DNA of 64,000 nt from Gigaspora rosea (GCA_003550325.1 QKWP01001244.1:89442-153441), one strand, 5' to 3'. Positions 22,171 through 34,598 are shown, counted from the first letter of the stretch. Translations and numbers: made by a program. The notes: generated from the sequence alone by a model not told the origin.

Positions 22171-22700
22171 ATAAAATGATTAAGATCTTGTACAGTCATG
22201 CATAATTTAGTTCCAATAGGAGAGAATACATATTAGCGTATTCTTTATTTAATTAAAGAGAGCGTACAACCATTCTTCAACCAAGGATGAGGGATACGCA
22301 ATTATGTCGATTATTGTCATTAACATGCTCGACAAATAAATTTTTAATGCAGCCAGCACTGTCGACTACTTATGTCAAAAAAGAAATCATAATCAAAGAA
22401 ATTAAATGGTAAACCACCAAAAAAATTGATATATAATGAAATGAGGAAATAAAATAAAAGAAAAAATAGTATGAATGCTATTTCAAAGGTCAACGTATTT
22501 ATTATTCCACATAGCATATCTTTTATTTCCAATGCCTTGCATATCACGGCAGACTCACACTACATTCGATTCATATCAAATTTTTCGGCGAGTAACATGA
22601 ATTTCGATAACAGTAAGTAAGTTAGTAGTAAAGCTTTGTTATTTTATATAGATTAAAACATGAATAATAAAAGTTCAATAATCAATGCGCAAATTAAAAC
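22171..22700. other. Intergenic, no gene supported
   Basis: AT-rich. A 67-codon minus-strand frame at 22344-22547 is Phe-rich with no recognisable content. Confidence 0.35.
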
Positions 22701-22701
22701 A

Positions 22702-23480
22702 TTATAATATATATACTGTTTTGAGTATCATTGCACTTTGTTCGAGTGCATTGCTCCTTTGTTCGAGTGCATTAATCCTGTCGTGTAAATCACGAATCGT
22801 GTCACGTAAATCACCAAACCCGGCACCAATATATTCGTGAATCTAATAATTGATTGAAATATATGCAAAGATGAGCACAAGTGAATATTACAAAATACAA
22901 TCAACTTTTGATATAAAGAACTCTCATAACGACTCTGGCTATAATGAGCTCAAAGTTTTACCAATTCATAATTGCTCAGTATAAAAAAGCGCCTGATTTC
23001 TTAATAAAATGTAGTAATTTCCTACAATGAACTCTTTTTCTTCCATCTGTTTTAAGCATAATTGAACCTTTCTTCGAGTGCACTAATCTTGGCATCAAGT
23101 TCGTCACGTAAATCACTAAACCTGGCACCAGCTATATTCGCGAATCTAATGAATGATTGGAATATATGCAAAAAATGATCACAAAGTAAATATTACAATT
23201 ACAGTCAATATTTGATATAAAGAAACTCTCTATAACGAACTCTGGCTATGATGAACTCAAAATTTTACCAGTTCATAACTGTTCAATATAAAAACATCAT
23301 GATTTCTTAATAAAACATAGTAATTTTCTACAATGGACGTTTTTTCTTCCAAAACCAACAGTTAGTTATAAAAAGAGTTGACTGTATTATTAACGCTAGT
23401 CTGTTTAAGCATAATTGAACCTTTCTTCAAGTACACTAATCTTAACATCAAGTTCATCATGTATATCTGGTATTCGTAAA
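22702..23480 (-). pseudogene. Triplicated coiled-coil terminal exon
   Basis: Three tandem copies, about 330-350 bases apart, each encode the same C-terminal exon on the minus strand. Copy i (about 23480 to the stop at 23405) reads DELDVKISVLEERFNYA and stop. Copy ii (about 23150 to the stop at 23052) reads FSDLRDELDAKISALEERFN, Y, A and stop. Copy iii (about 22845 to the stop at 22702) reads GAGFGDLRDTIRDLHDRINA and continues LEQRSNALEQSA to a stop. Leucine/isoleucine at heptad spacing predicts a short coiled coil. The intron-like sequence between copies (GATATAAAGAA, TTCATAA.TG.TCA.TATAAAA blocks) is repeated too, so this is segmental tandem duplication. It could be alternative last exons or dead copies. 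The upstream gene is uncertain: the BTB fossil next door lies on the same strand. Confidence 0.5.
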
Positions 23481-23529
23481 TCTAATAATTGGACCGGATA
23501 TATGCAAAAGTGAGCACTAAGCAAGTAAT

Positions 23530-24258
23530 ACAATTATATATTATCATATATACGTATAAATTATAGTGAATTAATAATACCGTTCGATTCCATAACCGAT
23601 ATATTGAAGTTGCAGCAGAATCATCGCTTATGATTAAAGTTGTAGCCGAAGTATTACTTCTGCTTGAAGTTGTAATAAAATTGTTTTCATTTGAGCTTTC
23701 AATATTTATTGATGGAAATATAGTATTTGAGGTTATGCGAGGAGGTAAAATAGCCAAACTAATAAGCATATTTGGAATTGCTAATTTCGTAATTATATCT
23801 TTCCACAAATTAGGTTCACAAATTTAGTCAATTAAGAGTAGCTTTTATAATTAAGAATTTGGCGTCAGACCATTGTGCAGGATTAGCATCCAGATCAGGA
23901 TTTTGAGCAATTCCCCAACAAATAACTTGATCCCAAATCCAAAATTTTCCTTCATCTATTTGTAAATTGTCAAGTTTCAAAATCTTCAAAGTCTTGGAAT
24001 TAAACACTACACTTGGATACTTAGCAATAATATCATTACAAAACTCTTGTAAAACTTTAAAATCATCACATTCAAAACATATTTTTAGAAACTTTGGCAA
24101 AATTCAGACGTATCCACGATGCATGTTTCATAATCAACTGTAATTGCGCAGTATAAGCTAATACTTCAAGGCCAAATTCACTAGCAATAATTTAAAAGAC
24201 CGAAAATTGTAGAAGCATCGGTTTTATCGAATAGAACTATGCCACCATAAATATATCT
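23530..24258 (-). pseudogene. BTB-BACK-TLDc type gene fossil
   Basis: Reading down from 24258, the end of a BTB domain appears as YIYGGIVLFDKTDASTIFGL. A stop follows, then ASEFGLEVLAYTAQLQLIMK and HASWIRLNFAKVSK. A second frame (24100-23828) carries the BACK-like helices: LQEFCNDIIAKYPSVVFNS, then WDQVICWGIAQNPDLDANPA and QWSDAKFLIIKATLN. A third frame (from about 23820) reads EPNLWKDIITKLAIPN, an ILPPRITSNT block and IISDDSAATSIYRLWNRT. That resembles the linker leading into a TLDc domain. The order is that of the BTB-BACK-TLDc proteins greatly expanded in arbuscular mycorrhizal fungi, probably cullin-3 adaptor-like. Stops, frameshifts and a deletion inside the BACK part show it is dead. 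Confidence 0.7.
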
Positions 24259-24389
24259 ATATAATTTAAAAAAGATACTCAATTATATTTTTAAAACTTA
24301 AAAAATTTACAAATAATTTGAACAATTAACATTATAGATTGCTTAATAATAATTTCGAAAAAATTAGCGGAAATATGTGATATACTAAT

Positions 24390-24600
24390 TGTCGCAGCTG
24401 ATGCTGAAACTTGGTATCTCGATTTGAAACTATAAGCCCTGCTAAAATCCACAAATACTCTTTAAATATCAAATCTACACCCAAACCTCACCCTAACCCT
24501 ATAAGACAAAAACAAAAAATCACCACAAAAAATTTTTAAAATTTCATATCAAAGTAGGTCAAAATTTCAGCATCAGCCGTTTTCAGCATCAGCTGCGACA
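24390..24600. mobile_element. MITE, TGTCGCAGCTGATGCTGAAA ends, copy 1
   Basis: The terminal inverted repeat TGTCGCAGCTGATGCTGAAA is mirrored at the right end (TTTCAGCATCAGCTGCGACA). A perfect 5-base target duplication CTAAT flanks it at 24385-24389 and 24601-24605. The interior holds AAACTATAAGCCCTGCTAAA, then ACACCCAAACCTCACCCTAA and CTATAAGACAAAAAC, conserved in the copy at 45385-45613. No coding capacity; the mobilising superfamily is not clear from a 5-base duplication. Confidence 0.85.
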
Positions 24601-24605
24601 CTAAT

Positions 24606-26454
24606 TTTTTTTAATAATAACTTTGTCATAACTTGTTTTAAGTAACTTTTCAAGAATATAAAACAGGAGAGCTCAAAATAATTGAATATGCATTAAATAT
24701 TTAACAGTTTGGCATTTGATCAATGTATTACGTTATAATCTTTACTTTCAAGAAGATTTGCCAAGTCTCTAGAAAGTTCTTAAGAATTCTATAGCCATTT
24801 TATACAAGAAGAGTCAAAAGTGAATGTACGTACGTACAGCACGTAGTACTACGATGCAGTAAACTTTTATATAATGGCGTATTGAAAATATAGAACTTTC
24901 AATCTCCTTATATAGAAACCATACATTAAGAATAATATGCATTATCTATACAGAATTCGACAAATGCTAAAAAGAACTAAAACTACGCACTACCATATGA
25001 ACAAAGTCGTCTAGTGAAAGGAAAGAACTACAAAGTGCGTGATTTAACTCTAATAATTTAAACTTAGAAAAGATATGATAAGTTTAAAAAATCGTATCGA
25101 AGTTAATGCCGTAAGTTATTCGTATAATAATGAGGGTTGACCATAATTTAAGATAAAAAATAAATTTAAAAAAAAAATAAAAGTAAAGAAAAACGAATTA
25201 AAAAGAAATAAATTAAATAACTAAACGAATTAAATTTTTTTTTTTTTTTAAAAAAAAAAAAAGAATTAGAAAGAAAATTCAATAAATAAAAATAAAGCCA
25301 AAAATTTGGTTCCTACCTGACCGTCCTCTCATATATGTATATTTCAGTTTGCGATGAAACGATTCAAGAAAAATTGCTGAAAGAAGAACCTTCAGAGTGA
25401 TTTATTCGATCATGAAGAGCTAGAGAACTATATTAATCAGTAAGAAGAATTAATGAGTAAGAAGATTTAAAAAAATTTTAATAAATATGAAATTATTACG
25501 AAAATAACAATTACAAATCAATTATTCGAATTGATACTTTTTACATTAATTTTTAAGCCATCCGATCAGTGATTTATTTCATCCAATGAGAGACAAAACT
25601 TTCATTCGGCAAATGGGAACTGGGGGAGGGAATTAGTAAACCCAACTATATATCCTATTATTAAATTACGTAAAGTCAACCTATTTAAGATATAATTTGT
25701 TATCGTTATGAAATTAATGTTCGATCTATATAGGATTTATTTATCGGTTTACCGAGGTTTAACTGATTTATTTCTGATTAAAACTGATAAAACTTAGGTT
25801 TGCTGGGCAATATTAAAGTTGCATTCATTGTAATATCAGGTTCCCGATTTAAAATAAAAAATTTTGGATATACTGAAACCCAACCTCTCTCCGGTTTTTA
25901 CAGTTCCTATAGGACTTTATTCGTCTGTGATTAGATAAGTAAGTATCGAGATATCTTCGTTTAAAGCTCAAAAAAATGCTTGCGATTGTCAAGACAATGA
26001 CTAAGTTTTTTCTTTTTTTCAAATCAAATTCGATAATACCTATCTAAAATGACTAATTTTTTTTATTTGAGTCATGCGATTAAATAAAAAAATTCGCCAA
26101 CTTTGGATAGGTAATTACTAAATATCATCATAAGATTGTGATATTATTGCTGAAGGTCACTGATTTCGTCCAATCAGTTCGGGTAGAATCTCACCAACTT
26201 TTGTGTACTGTAACATCAGTTAATATAATCATCCTATGGATTTTACTAATTTTCCCAAGTTTTTATTGGATTGGTTTATATTCTTATAATGTAACATCTT
26301 AGTTGGTGTTATTATTGGGCAACGTGCCAAAATTTTGCAGGTAGTTTTTTTTTTTTGATTAGTACGTAAAAGGTGATTTCTTTAACCAAAAATTGAGATT
26401 AATGTGTTTTTTCAAAAAAGAGCGATTTTCATGTTACACCTGATCTTGGGCAAG
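24606..26454. other. Long intergenic region, no intact gene
   Basis: AT-rich with A and T runs (25165-25265). At 25350-25443 short coding-like fragments (ending FDHEELENYINQ in one frame) suggest the tail of a lost gene, but I cannot assign it. The rest, including the region upstream of the F-box gene, shows no feature. Confidence 0.35.
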
Positions 26455-26465
26455 AATCAGTATCA

Positions 26466-26471
26466 TATAAA
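26466..26471 (+). promoter_or_regulatory. TATA-like box of the F-box/LRR gene
   Basis: TATAAA lies 58-63 bases before the ATG at 26529, a plausible position for a short fungal 5' leader. Position-based inference only. Confidence 0.35.
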
Positions 26472-26528
26472 TGTGTGCTTCAAATATCTAATACTAGACA
26501 TTTTTTTACACAGTTACATTAGTTCAAA

Positions 26529-28256
26529 ATGATTGCATTACCAAACGAATGTCACTTTATTATATTCAATAATCTTCAAAATGATCACAAAAACTTATTT
26601 TCTTGTCTTTTAGTAAACCGTCAATGGTGTAGTATTATTATACCAATATTATGGAGAGATCTGAAAGATCGATTCAAAGATATAAAACTCATAAGAACAT
26701 TTCTTTCATTATTAAATACTGAGGAGCAAGCACTATTAGCTCCTTTCGAAATTATCCTTCCAAATGATCCAAAACCATTATTTGAATATAGTAGCTATGT
26801 TGAATCTATTGATTATTTAAATCAAGGAATCATAAATTGGGTCCTTGAAACAGAATATGAAATAGATCACGAGCTTGTAAATGCTATGAGATGTTCTTTA
26901 ACTGCTTTGTTCTTAAGAACCAGCAAGAAACTTAAGCATTTAAGTCTTGATAATGATATTATTTGTAATCAAATAATATCTAAAAATCTTCATAAGAACA
27001 ATAATATCACCTTCATAGAACTGCACAGTTTTAAAACTGAGGCAGCAAATAAAATAGTTGAGATCCTTTCTAAGAAATCTACTTTGACCATATTAAAGCT
27101 TAGAAATTATCAACTTGGATCTGAAGATTTAAAAATACTATTAGAAGTTCTTAATAAAAACACTATTTTAAATTCTTTGGGTCTTTATAATGATACAATC
27201 AATGCTAAGGAAGCCAAAATGTTGGAACAGTTTCTTTATAAGAATAACACATTAACTTCTTTGAAACTTTGTGGAATTAGTGGAAAAAAATTATTTTTCA
27301 ATCATATTGGATTAGAGAGAGAAAAAGCATTAGCAGATGCACTTTGTAAGAACAATACCCTAAAAGATTTAAATCTTCAATGTATTGGATTTGGATTAGA
27401 AGGGAAAAAATCATTAGCAAATATACTTTGCCAGAACACTGTGTTAACTTCTTTAAATATTTGTGATAATAATCTTAAATCAGAAGGTGGAATAGCATTA
27501 GCAGGTGCACTTTGCAAGAACACCACACTAAAAGATTTAAATCTTTCATATAATAACCTTGGATTAGAAGGTGGAGTAGCATTAGCAAATGCACTTTGCA
27601 AGAACAACACACTGACTTCTTTAAATCTTTTTTTTAATTTTCTTGGATCAAGTAAAGAATTAGCAAATGCACTCTGCAAAAATACCATGTTAACTTCTTT
27701 AAATCTTGGTCATAATAACCTTGGATCAGAAGAAGGAAAAGAATTAGCAGATGCACTTTGCATAAACACAACATTAATTTCTTTGGATCTTCAACAAAAT
27801 AAAATTAAAGCAGAAGGTGCAAAAGCATTAGCAGATGCACTTTGTAAGAATACCACATTAACTTCTTTAAATCTTTGGCAGAACAAAATTGGATCAGAAG
27901 GTGGAAAAGCATTTGCAAATGCGCTTTACAAAAATACTACACTAAAAGATTTAAATCTTTCATCTAATAATCTTAAATCCGAAGGAGGAAAAGCATTAGC
28001 AGATTCCCTTTACAAGAACACCACATTGATTTCTTTGGAGCTTCAAACAAATCGGTTTAATACAGAAGATGCAATAGCATTAGCAGATGCACTTTGCAAA
28101 AATACTATGCTAAAATTTTTAGATATTCGTAATAATGAATTTGAACCAAAAGGCATAAAAGCATTAAGAGGTGCAATTTGTAAAAACACCAAAGTGATCA
28201 TTGATCTCTCTATACAAAATAATAATATTGTCGAGGATACTACATTAATGTATTAG
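26529..28256 (+). CDS. F-box / leucine-rich-repeat (RNI-type) protein
   Basis: An intact single-exon frame of 575 residues. Residues 1-50 (IALPNECHFIIFNNLQNDHK then LFSCLLVNRQWCSIIIPILW) match an F-box, the Skp1-binding motif of SCF ubiquitin ligases. From about residue 150 to the end are about 15 leucine-rich repeats of 28 residues of the ribonuclease-inhibitor type. Each has a KNTTLTSLNL-like strand and a GSEGGKALADALC-like helix. The protein would present substrates to an SCF complex. The repeats are also near-identical at DNA level (84-base period), so gain and loss of repeats by unequal exchange is likely. A large family of such genes exists in arbuscular mycorrhizal fungi. The first ATG follows a TATA-like box and starts the F-box directly. 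The gene ends with a TAG inside sequence that still resembles a repeat. Confidence 0.85.
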   Translation: MIALPNECHFIIFNNLQNDHKNLFSCLLVNRQWCSIIIPILWRDLKDRFKDIKLIRTFLSLLNTEEQALLAPFEIILPNDPKPLFEYSSYVESIDYLNQGIINWVLETEYEIDHELVNAMRCSLTALFLRTSKKLKHLSLDNDIICNQIISKNLHKNNNITFIELHSFKTEAANKIVEILSKKSTLTILKLRNYQLGSEDLKILLEVLNKNTILNSLGLYNDTINAKEAKMLEQFLYKNNTLTSLKLCGISGKKLFFNHIGLEREKALADALCKNNTLKDLNLQCIGFGLEGKKSLANILCQNTVLTSLNICDNNLKSEGGIALAGALCKNTTLKDLNLSYNNLGLEGGVALANALCKNNTLTSLNLFFNFLGSSKELANALCKNTMLTSLNLGHNNLGSEEGKELADALCINTTLISLDLQQNKIKAEGAKALADALCKNTTLTSLNLWQNKIGSEGGKAFANALYKNTTLKDLNLSSNNLKSEGGKALADSLYKNTTLISLELQTNRFNTEDAIALADALCKNTMLKFLDIRNNEFEPKGIKALRGAICKNTKVIIDLSIQNNNIVEDTTLMY

Positions 28257-28372
28257 CAAAAATGTATCTTGTAGCAAAAGTATTAGTAGATACAATTTGT
28301 AAAAAACACAATACTGGATTTAAAGCATGTTATTTAGCCAACAACATAAAATATAAACTAAATATATTTTAA
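28257..28372 (+). pseudogene. Out-of-frame LRR tail after the F-box gene stop
   Basis: Just past the stop, in a different frame, the sequence reads VAKVLVDTICKKHNTGFKAC and continues to a TAA near 28372. This resembles the helix part of the preceding repeats (ALRGAICKNT). The gene probably once extended farther and was shortened by a frameshift. Confidence 0.5.
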
Positions 28373-29264
28373 TAATAATAAATATGTAGATTATATCTGA
28401 AGTTCTTATTTTGTATGCAATTATTAGTCTGAATAGCTTGGGGAACAAATAAATAAAATTTTTTACGACACAATTAACCTACATACATACATGAAATGGT
28501 TTTGCTTAATACTAATAAATTCAGTCAACTTACAACCGAATTTTATAAAATTTTAAATAAAACAATCAAATCCTAATACTATTTTTAAATAAAAATAATT
28601 AAGCTTTAAAAGTTTTTAACTAAAAAAAAAAAAACATTTTTGTTACATATTTTTTTTTTAAAAAAAAACCTGATGTACTTGTTACCAGAGTTGCTACTTT
28701 AAACACCTAATGCAAGACCTAATTTTAAGGCTAATTCTCGGTTAAGTGAGACTTCAGTGACTAAAATTGCAGCTTCAGGCAAGTAAACATATATGATGCC
28801 ATCAGTAAATATTAGACCAATTTATATATATCGATGACAATCATCCCTGCTGATTTCTATCAGTATTAGTATCCCGAGTCAGTTTTTAGATAACACAAAA
28901 GAAATTTTTATTTATTTCATTTACAATGCATACTAAAGTTATAACACGGAACAATCACCAAATATACATATAACGAGATTATAACTCTAAACTGTACACG
29001 ATTACTAATTAAAATCCAAATTCATTACATCTAATAGCGTTAACGTTAACATCCGATATCTGCAAAAAAATAATAAATTGAGCATGCAACAATCGTAAGT
29101 GTTAAAACGATTACGTAAACCTGCACAATTTATATAGTTAGCAAACAACATAAACAATAACCGCAGTACTAATAGTAAAACGTTATAAAAACAAGCCCCA
29201 TATTAATACAATTACTAATTAAGTTCGAAAAACCAAAAGTCGGTACCGATAGAAAATAAATAAA

Positions 29265-29990
29265 TCTTAAGTGACTTGATACATAATCGATAATCCAAAC
29301 GGAACCCCGAGTAAAACAAGTAAAAACAAGCTACAATATTAATACATAAATACATTAAATCAAGAAAGCACAATGATAAATAGTCAAGCCTATGTACACA
29401 TAAAAAATCAATACTGTGAACACATACCGTAATATTATAGAATCCCTTAAACATCAATCCCTACCGCGATAAACAGTAATTTAAAATCACGAAACGTCAG
29501 CACACATGGCATACTAAAATAAAAAAAATCTTAAGTGACTTGATACATAATCCAAACGGAATCCTGAGTAAAACAAGTAAAAACAATATTAACACATAAA
29601 TACATTAAATCAAGAAAGCACGATGATAAACAGTCAAGTCAATGTATACATAAAAAAAATCAATACTGTGAACACATACCTAATATTATAGTCCCTTAAA
29701 CATCAATCCCTACCGGATAAACAGTAATTAAAAGCACGAAACTTCAGCACGCATGGCATACTAAAATAAAAAAATCGAGTAAAACAAGTAAAAACAAGCT
29801 ACAATATTAACACATAATACATTAAATCAAGAAAGCACGATGATAAACAGTCAAGTCAATGTACACATAAAAAAAATCAATACTGTGAACACATACCGTA
29901 ATATTATAGAATCTCTTAAACATCAATTCCTACCGCGATAAACAGTAATTTAAAGCACGAAACGTCAGCACGCATGACATACAAAATCAC
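29265..29990. repeat. Three tandem units of about 210-260 bp
   Basis: Units share GAGTAAAACAAGTAAAAACA, ACATTAAATCAAGAAAGCAC, AATACTGTGAACACATACC and CCCTACCGCGATAAACAGTA blocks. The tract is absent from the corresponding place in the copy at 60991-63385, so it was inserted or expanded within copy 1. The open minus-strand frame at 29215-29457 lies inside and is not called. Confidence 0.7.
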
Positions 29991-30399
29991 AAGGAACGAC
30001 CATCCAATCGGATGCCCAGAATTGCCGACATCACTTAACTTGCCTGTAAACCACACTCTACGTATTTCATACTCCGTTCCTGGTATTTAAAACTAATCAA
30101 TATAAATATCAAATAATCACAAAAATATTACATTACAATTAAATATATATATTTATTATTAAAAATTTTTATTTTACATTTGCAAATTTCCTGATTTTCA
30201 AATACTTATACATAACGAACCCAACCGCCAACTATAATTTCTGTGACATGACCTCATACTTGACCCTTCGTGAACCCAACCGTCAGCTACAATTAATACA
30301 GTATGGCTTCATACTTGATCTTTCTTGAACCCAACCATCTATTACAATTACCGTGGCATAATATTACACTTGATCTTTTGCCATTTCATCAACTTATTC

Positions 30400-31180
30400 A
30401 AGTCCTCAAGTTTTCGCATTACCAAATGAAGGTAAACCTATGAAAGAAAAAAAATTATTAGTATAAAAAAGAAAATCAAAAAAAAAAAAAGAAAAGAAAA
30501 CTAGAAACTGGTATACTTGCTGTATCTTTTGTACAGTACCAGTTTGGTTTCCGGGTCCATATTCCATTCCCGAGCTCCGGTAACCTACAAAAGAAAAAAT
30601 TGTTAGCAATAAAATGAAAAAGAAACCAAAAAAATTAGAAACTGGTATACTTATCTTTCGTACAGTTTACGGATCCAAATCTCCATTCATAATTCTGGTA
30701 AAGAAACTGTTAGGAAAAGAATGGAAAAAGAATACCAAAAACAAGAAAATTAGAAACTGTTATACTTTTCTTTCGTACAGTACCAGTTCTATCTTGCTCC
30801 ATTCTAATTCCGGCAACCTGCAAAAAAAAAAAAAAAAGATCCTATTAGGATGTGAATGAAAAAAGAAAGTCAAGAACAAGAAAACTAGAAACTGGAATAC
30901 AGTACCAGTTCTAGCTTACAAGCACAAATCTCCATTCCCAGATTCCACTACAATTCCAACAACTTACAAAAGAAAGAAACCGTTGGCAAGGACATGAAAA
31001 AAAAAGCCAAAACCAAGAAAACTAGAAATTGGTATACTTATTCGTACCAGTTCTAGCTTCCGGCTCCAAATCTCCATTCACGGGCTTCAGTCATATTTCC
31101 GGTAACCTACAAAAGAAACTATTAACAAGAGAATAAAAAAAACTGCGAACTAGCATGCTCTATTCTCTTCCGGCATTTCC
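30400..31180 (+). repeat. Minisatellite inside the large repeat, copy 1
   Basis: About six units of 110-130 bases. Each has a GAAACTGGTATACTT block, TTTCGTACAGTACCAGTT, TCCAAATCTCCATTC, then a TCCGGTAACCTACAAAAGAA block. The reverse forms make up 36740-37240 and 61740-62440. Unit number differs between copies. Short open frames here are by-products of the array. Confidence 0.75.
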
Positions 31181-32226
31181 GGTTATAAAAAAAAAATTGT
31201 ATTTATACAAGATCTAAAAAAAAAAAAAACTCATAACCTCGAAAAATTTGATTATCAATTATCATATTGCAGATCAAGTAGTACAACAGATAATTCCTAA
31301 AAATTGTCGTCTGATATCGGAGTTAAATATTTACGTGTTTCAATCCAGGTTAACTATTTTTTCCAACGGGGTACACGGATATTCGGTTCAGAGGTTGGAA
31401 CCCTATGCACAATTTATAATATTCAAGAACACACAACCCAGAACGTTCATTTTTCTTGTTTGTAAAAAAAAAACAATTTTACTAATTACTGATAAAATAA
31501 CTTAATAAAAAGTAACAGAAACCTCTTTCAAATTTTTGCATTGCTGAGAGACGAGTTGAATTGCGAGCAAAGCAAAATAGTTAATTTCATCGTTAGAATA
31601 TCTATAGTTATCGGGATTTTACAGGAGAGTCACCAACATTCCGGGTCGTATGCTTCGGATCTAGGTCGGTTAACTGTTAGCAGATTCTATAGCAAAATTA
31701 TCAGCTGGGCATTTTTTACTTAATGAATGGATATATGATTTCATTAGTAAAATTTTTTATGATCTGGGGCAAAGTTGATCAATTCCGATCTAGCCGACCA
31801 TGATTCTGATGCACTCCGGCGTATCCCGACCCGGAATTTTGGTGACCCTGTATTTGGTTAAATGTGCGTATATAAATTTAATATTTGGGGTTTATGAAGT
31901 CGAAGTATTAAATTTTTTTCAATCTATACCGATCGAAAAACGACGTATGTACGTAAGTACATACGTCATTTTCAAATTGACATGCATAATTGTCATAATT
32001 GAGAAATGACGCATTTTACTTTTACAGCTTAACCTAAATGCTTTATTGATTTTATTTTCCCTTTAGCTTGTTTCGATGCTAACAAAGCCTTTTTATTAGT
32101 TGTAAAGGTGTTCGTTTTGTTACTTTTTCAAAAAAAAAAACTAGGTTTGCCGAGGTGTAAAATCTATATTAAGAATTTAGTAGGTCGGAATCTAGCAGAA
32201 CTTCTTCTGGTGGACATATAATATAA

Positions 32227-32262
32227 CTAGCGTCCGACCCGTGGCTCCGCCACGGGTTTTGT
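32227..32262 (-). mobile_element. Helitron-like 3' terminus
   Basis: On the minus strand the sequence is ACCCGTGGCGGAGCCACGGG, a perfect 9-base stem, then T, CGGACG and CTAG, followed by T. A GC-rich hairpin about ten bases before CTRR at an A/T junction is the diagnostic 3' end of Helitrons. The element would extend toward higher coordinates. I could not find its 5' TC end or any Rep/helicase coding, so it is non-autonomous or truncated. Confidence 0.5.
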
Positions 32263-32639
32263 AAAATTCATAAAAATTTTAATAGCTTGATCAGGAATCA
32301 GTAATTTTTATTTGGCATAAGTTAAACAATATTAATAAAATAAATAGATACATATAACTCTTACTCTACATCAAGCTGCTACCCTTAACTTTTAAAAGAT
32401 GGTTATCCGGAAAGTTGATACCTTAATAGCATTAATTTATGTCTTTAAATTTTTTGGTAATACCTAAAATTAAATCGAAGGCAATAAAAAATTGAGTAAA
32501 TTATTAACTTTGGTTAATAAACGAAAATTAGGTTTATACACATACTAAATTAGAATAATAATAAAAATAAGATTTTTAATTACTTATCTTAAAATACTTC
32601 GACCTATTAAAACTGTTTAACTCGCAAAAATCTGTTATA

Positions 32640-34200
32640 TAGTATGTAATTAAAATTTTGTTAGTTTCATACTGGAATTATCGTAATTTTCATCATGAGT
32701 TATTGTATATAACATACCTTCTATTCAGGTTGACACTGTACGTAATTAAGGTTGAGTTAGTTTGCAATGGAATTGCCGTAAGGTAAAGTTTGTTTTATTA
32801 AAATTATCGTGATCTCTATTGTGAATTCTTGTAAAATACTGGTAAAAAATTTACTCATTCTAGTGACATACAGTTTCCCTATAGAAAAAATTAAAAATCA
32901 CATTCAGATTTTGTTCAGATTATTATTTTTAAAAATGGCATTTTTCGTAAGGGCAATACTATTTGTGCCTCCCATTTTTGTTATTCATAGCCCGCCTATG
33001 TAAAAACTAATTATCATATGATATAATTTATTCAAGATGATTGGCATTGTTCATTTTGCTATTATTACCCTCCTCTATGTAATTAACTGATTATCATCAC
33101 GATATAAAAGTTTAATTTCATATTTTTAGCCATAATATTATTATATAAAGGCTATATATTGTTTTGCACTACAACTATATCATGCGACAATTAGTTAAAA
33201 TAATTTATTTACATGGATAGGAGGTATAAAAAGCAAAAATGAGAGGCAATTTCCTTTTCGTAATTATAACCTATATAAAACTTTTTAAATTTTAAATTTC
33301 TTGAATATTTCCGAACTCCTTGTTATAATGTTATGCCGAAAAAAAAGATAAACAGGAAATCAGAAATATTCAGGAAATTTAGGAATTTAAAAGGGTTTTA
33401 TATAGGTTCTTATTATAAAAAATCTCATTTTTAAAAATAATAATCAGAACAAAATCTGAATATGACATTTAATTTTTTTTTTTTATAGGTTGTGGTCAAG
33501 TGAATTGAAATTGTATGATTTTTACTATAATGTGGCTAAGATTGGTCGCTTTGTATTGGAATCATAATTCTATTGTGAGTTACAGTAAAACATTTCGTTA
33601 CAAAAGTTAAGTTTGTATTAAGCGTTACAAACCAGCAAAGGTCTTTTTCGATTTTTAATAGCTGCCTGAGGTGTGTCGATGTATCTTCTTTCTTTTTGAA
33701 TACAAAATAAAATTTTCAATTATAACACATAATTAGAAATTTTACTTTGTGTTCGCATGGCAGGAAGATGATCTTCTCATGTACTAAATAAGGTAGATGG
33801 CTGTTAAAAATTGAAAAAGGCTTCTGCTTTACAGAACTTACTATGTTGATGGCAACTGTATACATTGAGATTATCGTGATTTCCATCTAACATGAGCTAA
33901 TGTGAAAAATTGTTATTAATCTTGTTCACTATCCCAGAGTTCATAACAGGTAGTTAAAGTTGTGTTAGCTTGCATTTGTATTACTGTAAAAAATTCTATC
34001 ACAAAACCTACTTGCTATCCAGTACACATAATATTCAGTTAAGGTTGAGTTATTACTGTAGGCATCCTATTACAAAACACTTGCTATTCCAGTGATCTCA
34101 GTACGTGTTAAGTTCGAGTTAGTTTGTATTGGAATTATAATGAATTACCGTAAAAAATTCTATTCACTGGTTATTGTAAAAATTATGGTTTACATACATT
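32640..34200. repeat. Diverged tandem repeats of about 90 bp
   Basis: Repeated blocks GTTGAGTTAGTTTGCAATGG, AATT.CCGTAA, AAAATTCTATTAC and TTGCTATCCAGT occur near 32640-32830 and again at 33900-34170. The intervening part is the palindrome at 32875-33490. The array lies within the putative Helitron-like unit, and no gene is visible in it. Confidence 0.5.
32875..33490. repeat. Inverted-repeat element of about 615 bp
   Basis: TATAGAAAAAATTAAAAATC and CACATTCAGATTTTGTTCAG near 32880-32920 are mirrored at 33420-33488 by CAGAACAAAATCTGAATATG and AATTTTTTTTTTTATAG. Inner blocks CCTCCCATTTTTGTTATTCA and a CCTATG-like stretch are also mirrored near 33220-33255. It splits the tandem array around it, so it is probably a later insertion. 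Confidence 0.55.
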
Positions 34201-34598
34201 TTATTGCGTTATTCATATCCTAGCTAATATCAGACACTTGGTATAAATTACACGTAAAAGGATTTTTAAAATTGTGACAACAGCATAATAAGAGAGTGAA
34301 AATTCATAGGACGTAATTCTGGTTGTTTCTGTATTGAGGGATCGTGGTAGTAATTTATGTGCAGCACGTGAGTTTTAATTCATGACGACATTAATTCGAA
34401 TGATCGAAATGTCGCAATAATTGTAGATGATCACAGGAATGTTGTAATAATTACTCAAACCATGTTAATTTTATGTATATCTGTATAAGTTTTCTACGTT
34501 CAGGTCACATTTTTCAGATACAACCAATTAAAAACGTTAAAGTGCACAAACCCAGAATTGAGTTATAAAGATAAGTAAAATTACGTAATCTACAATTT

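Noticed and set aside
27377-27688. Antisense 103-codon frame in the F-box/LRR gene
   Set aside because: Shadow of the periodic leucine-rich repeats on the opposite strand.
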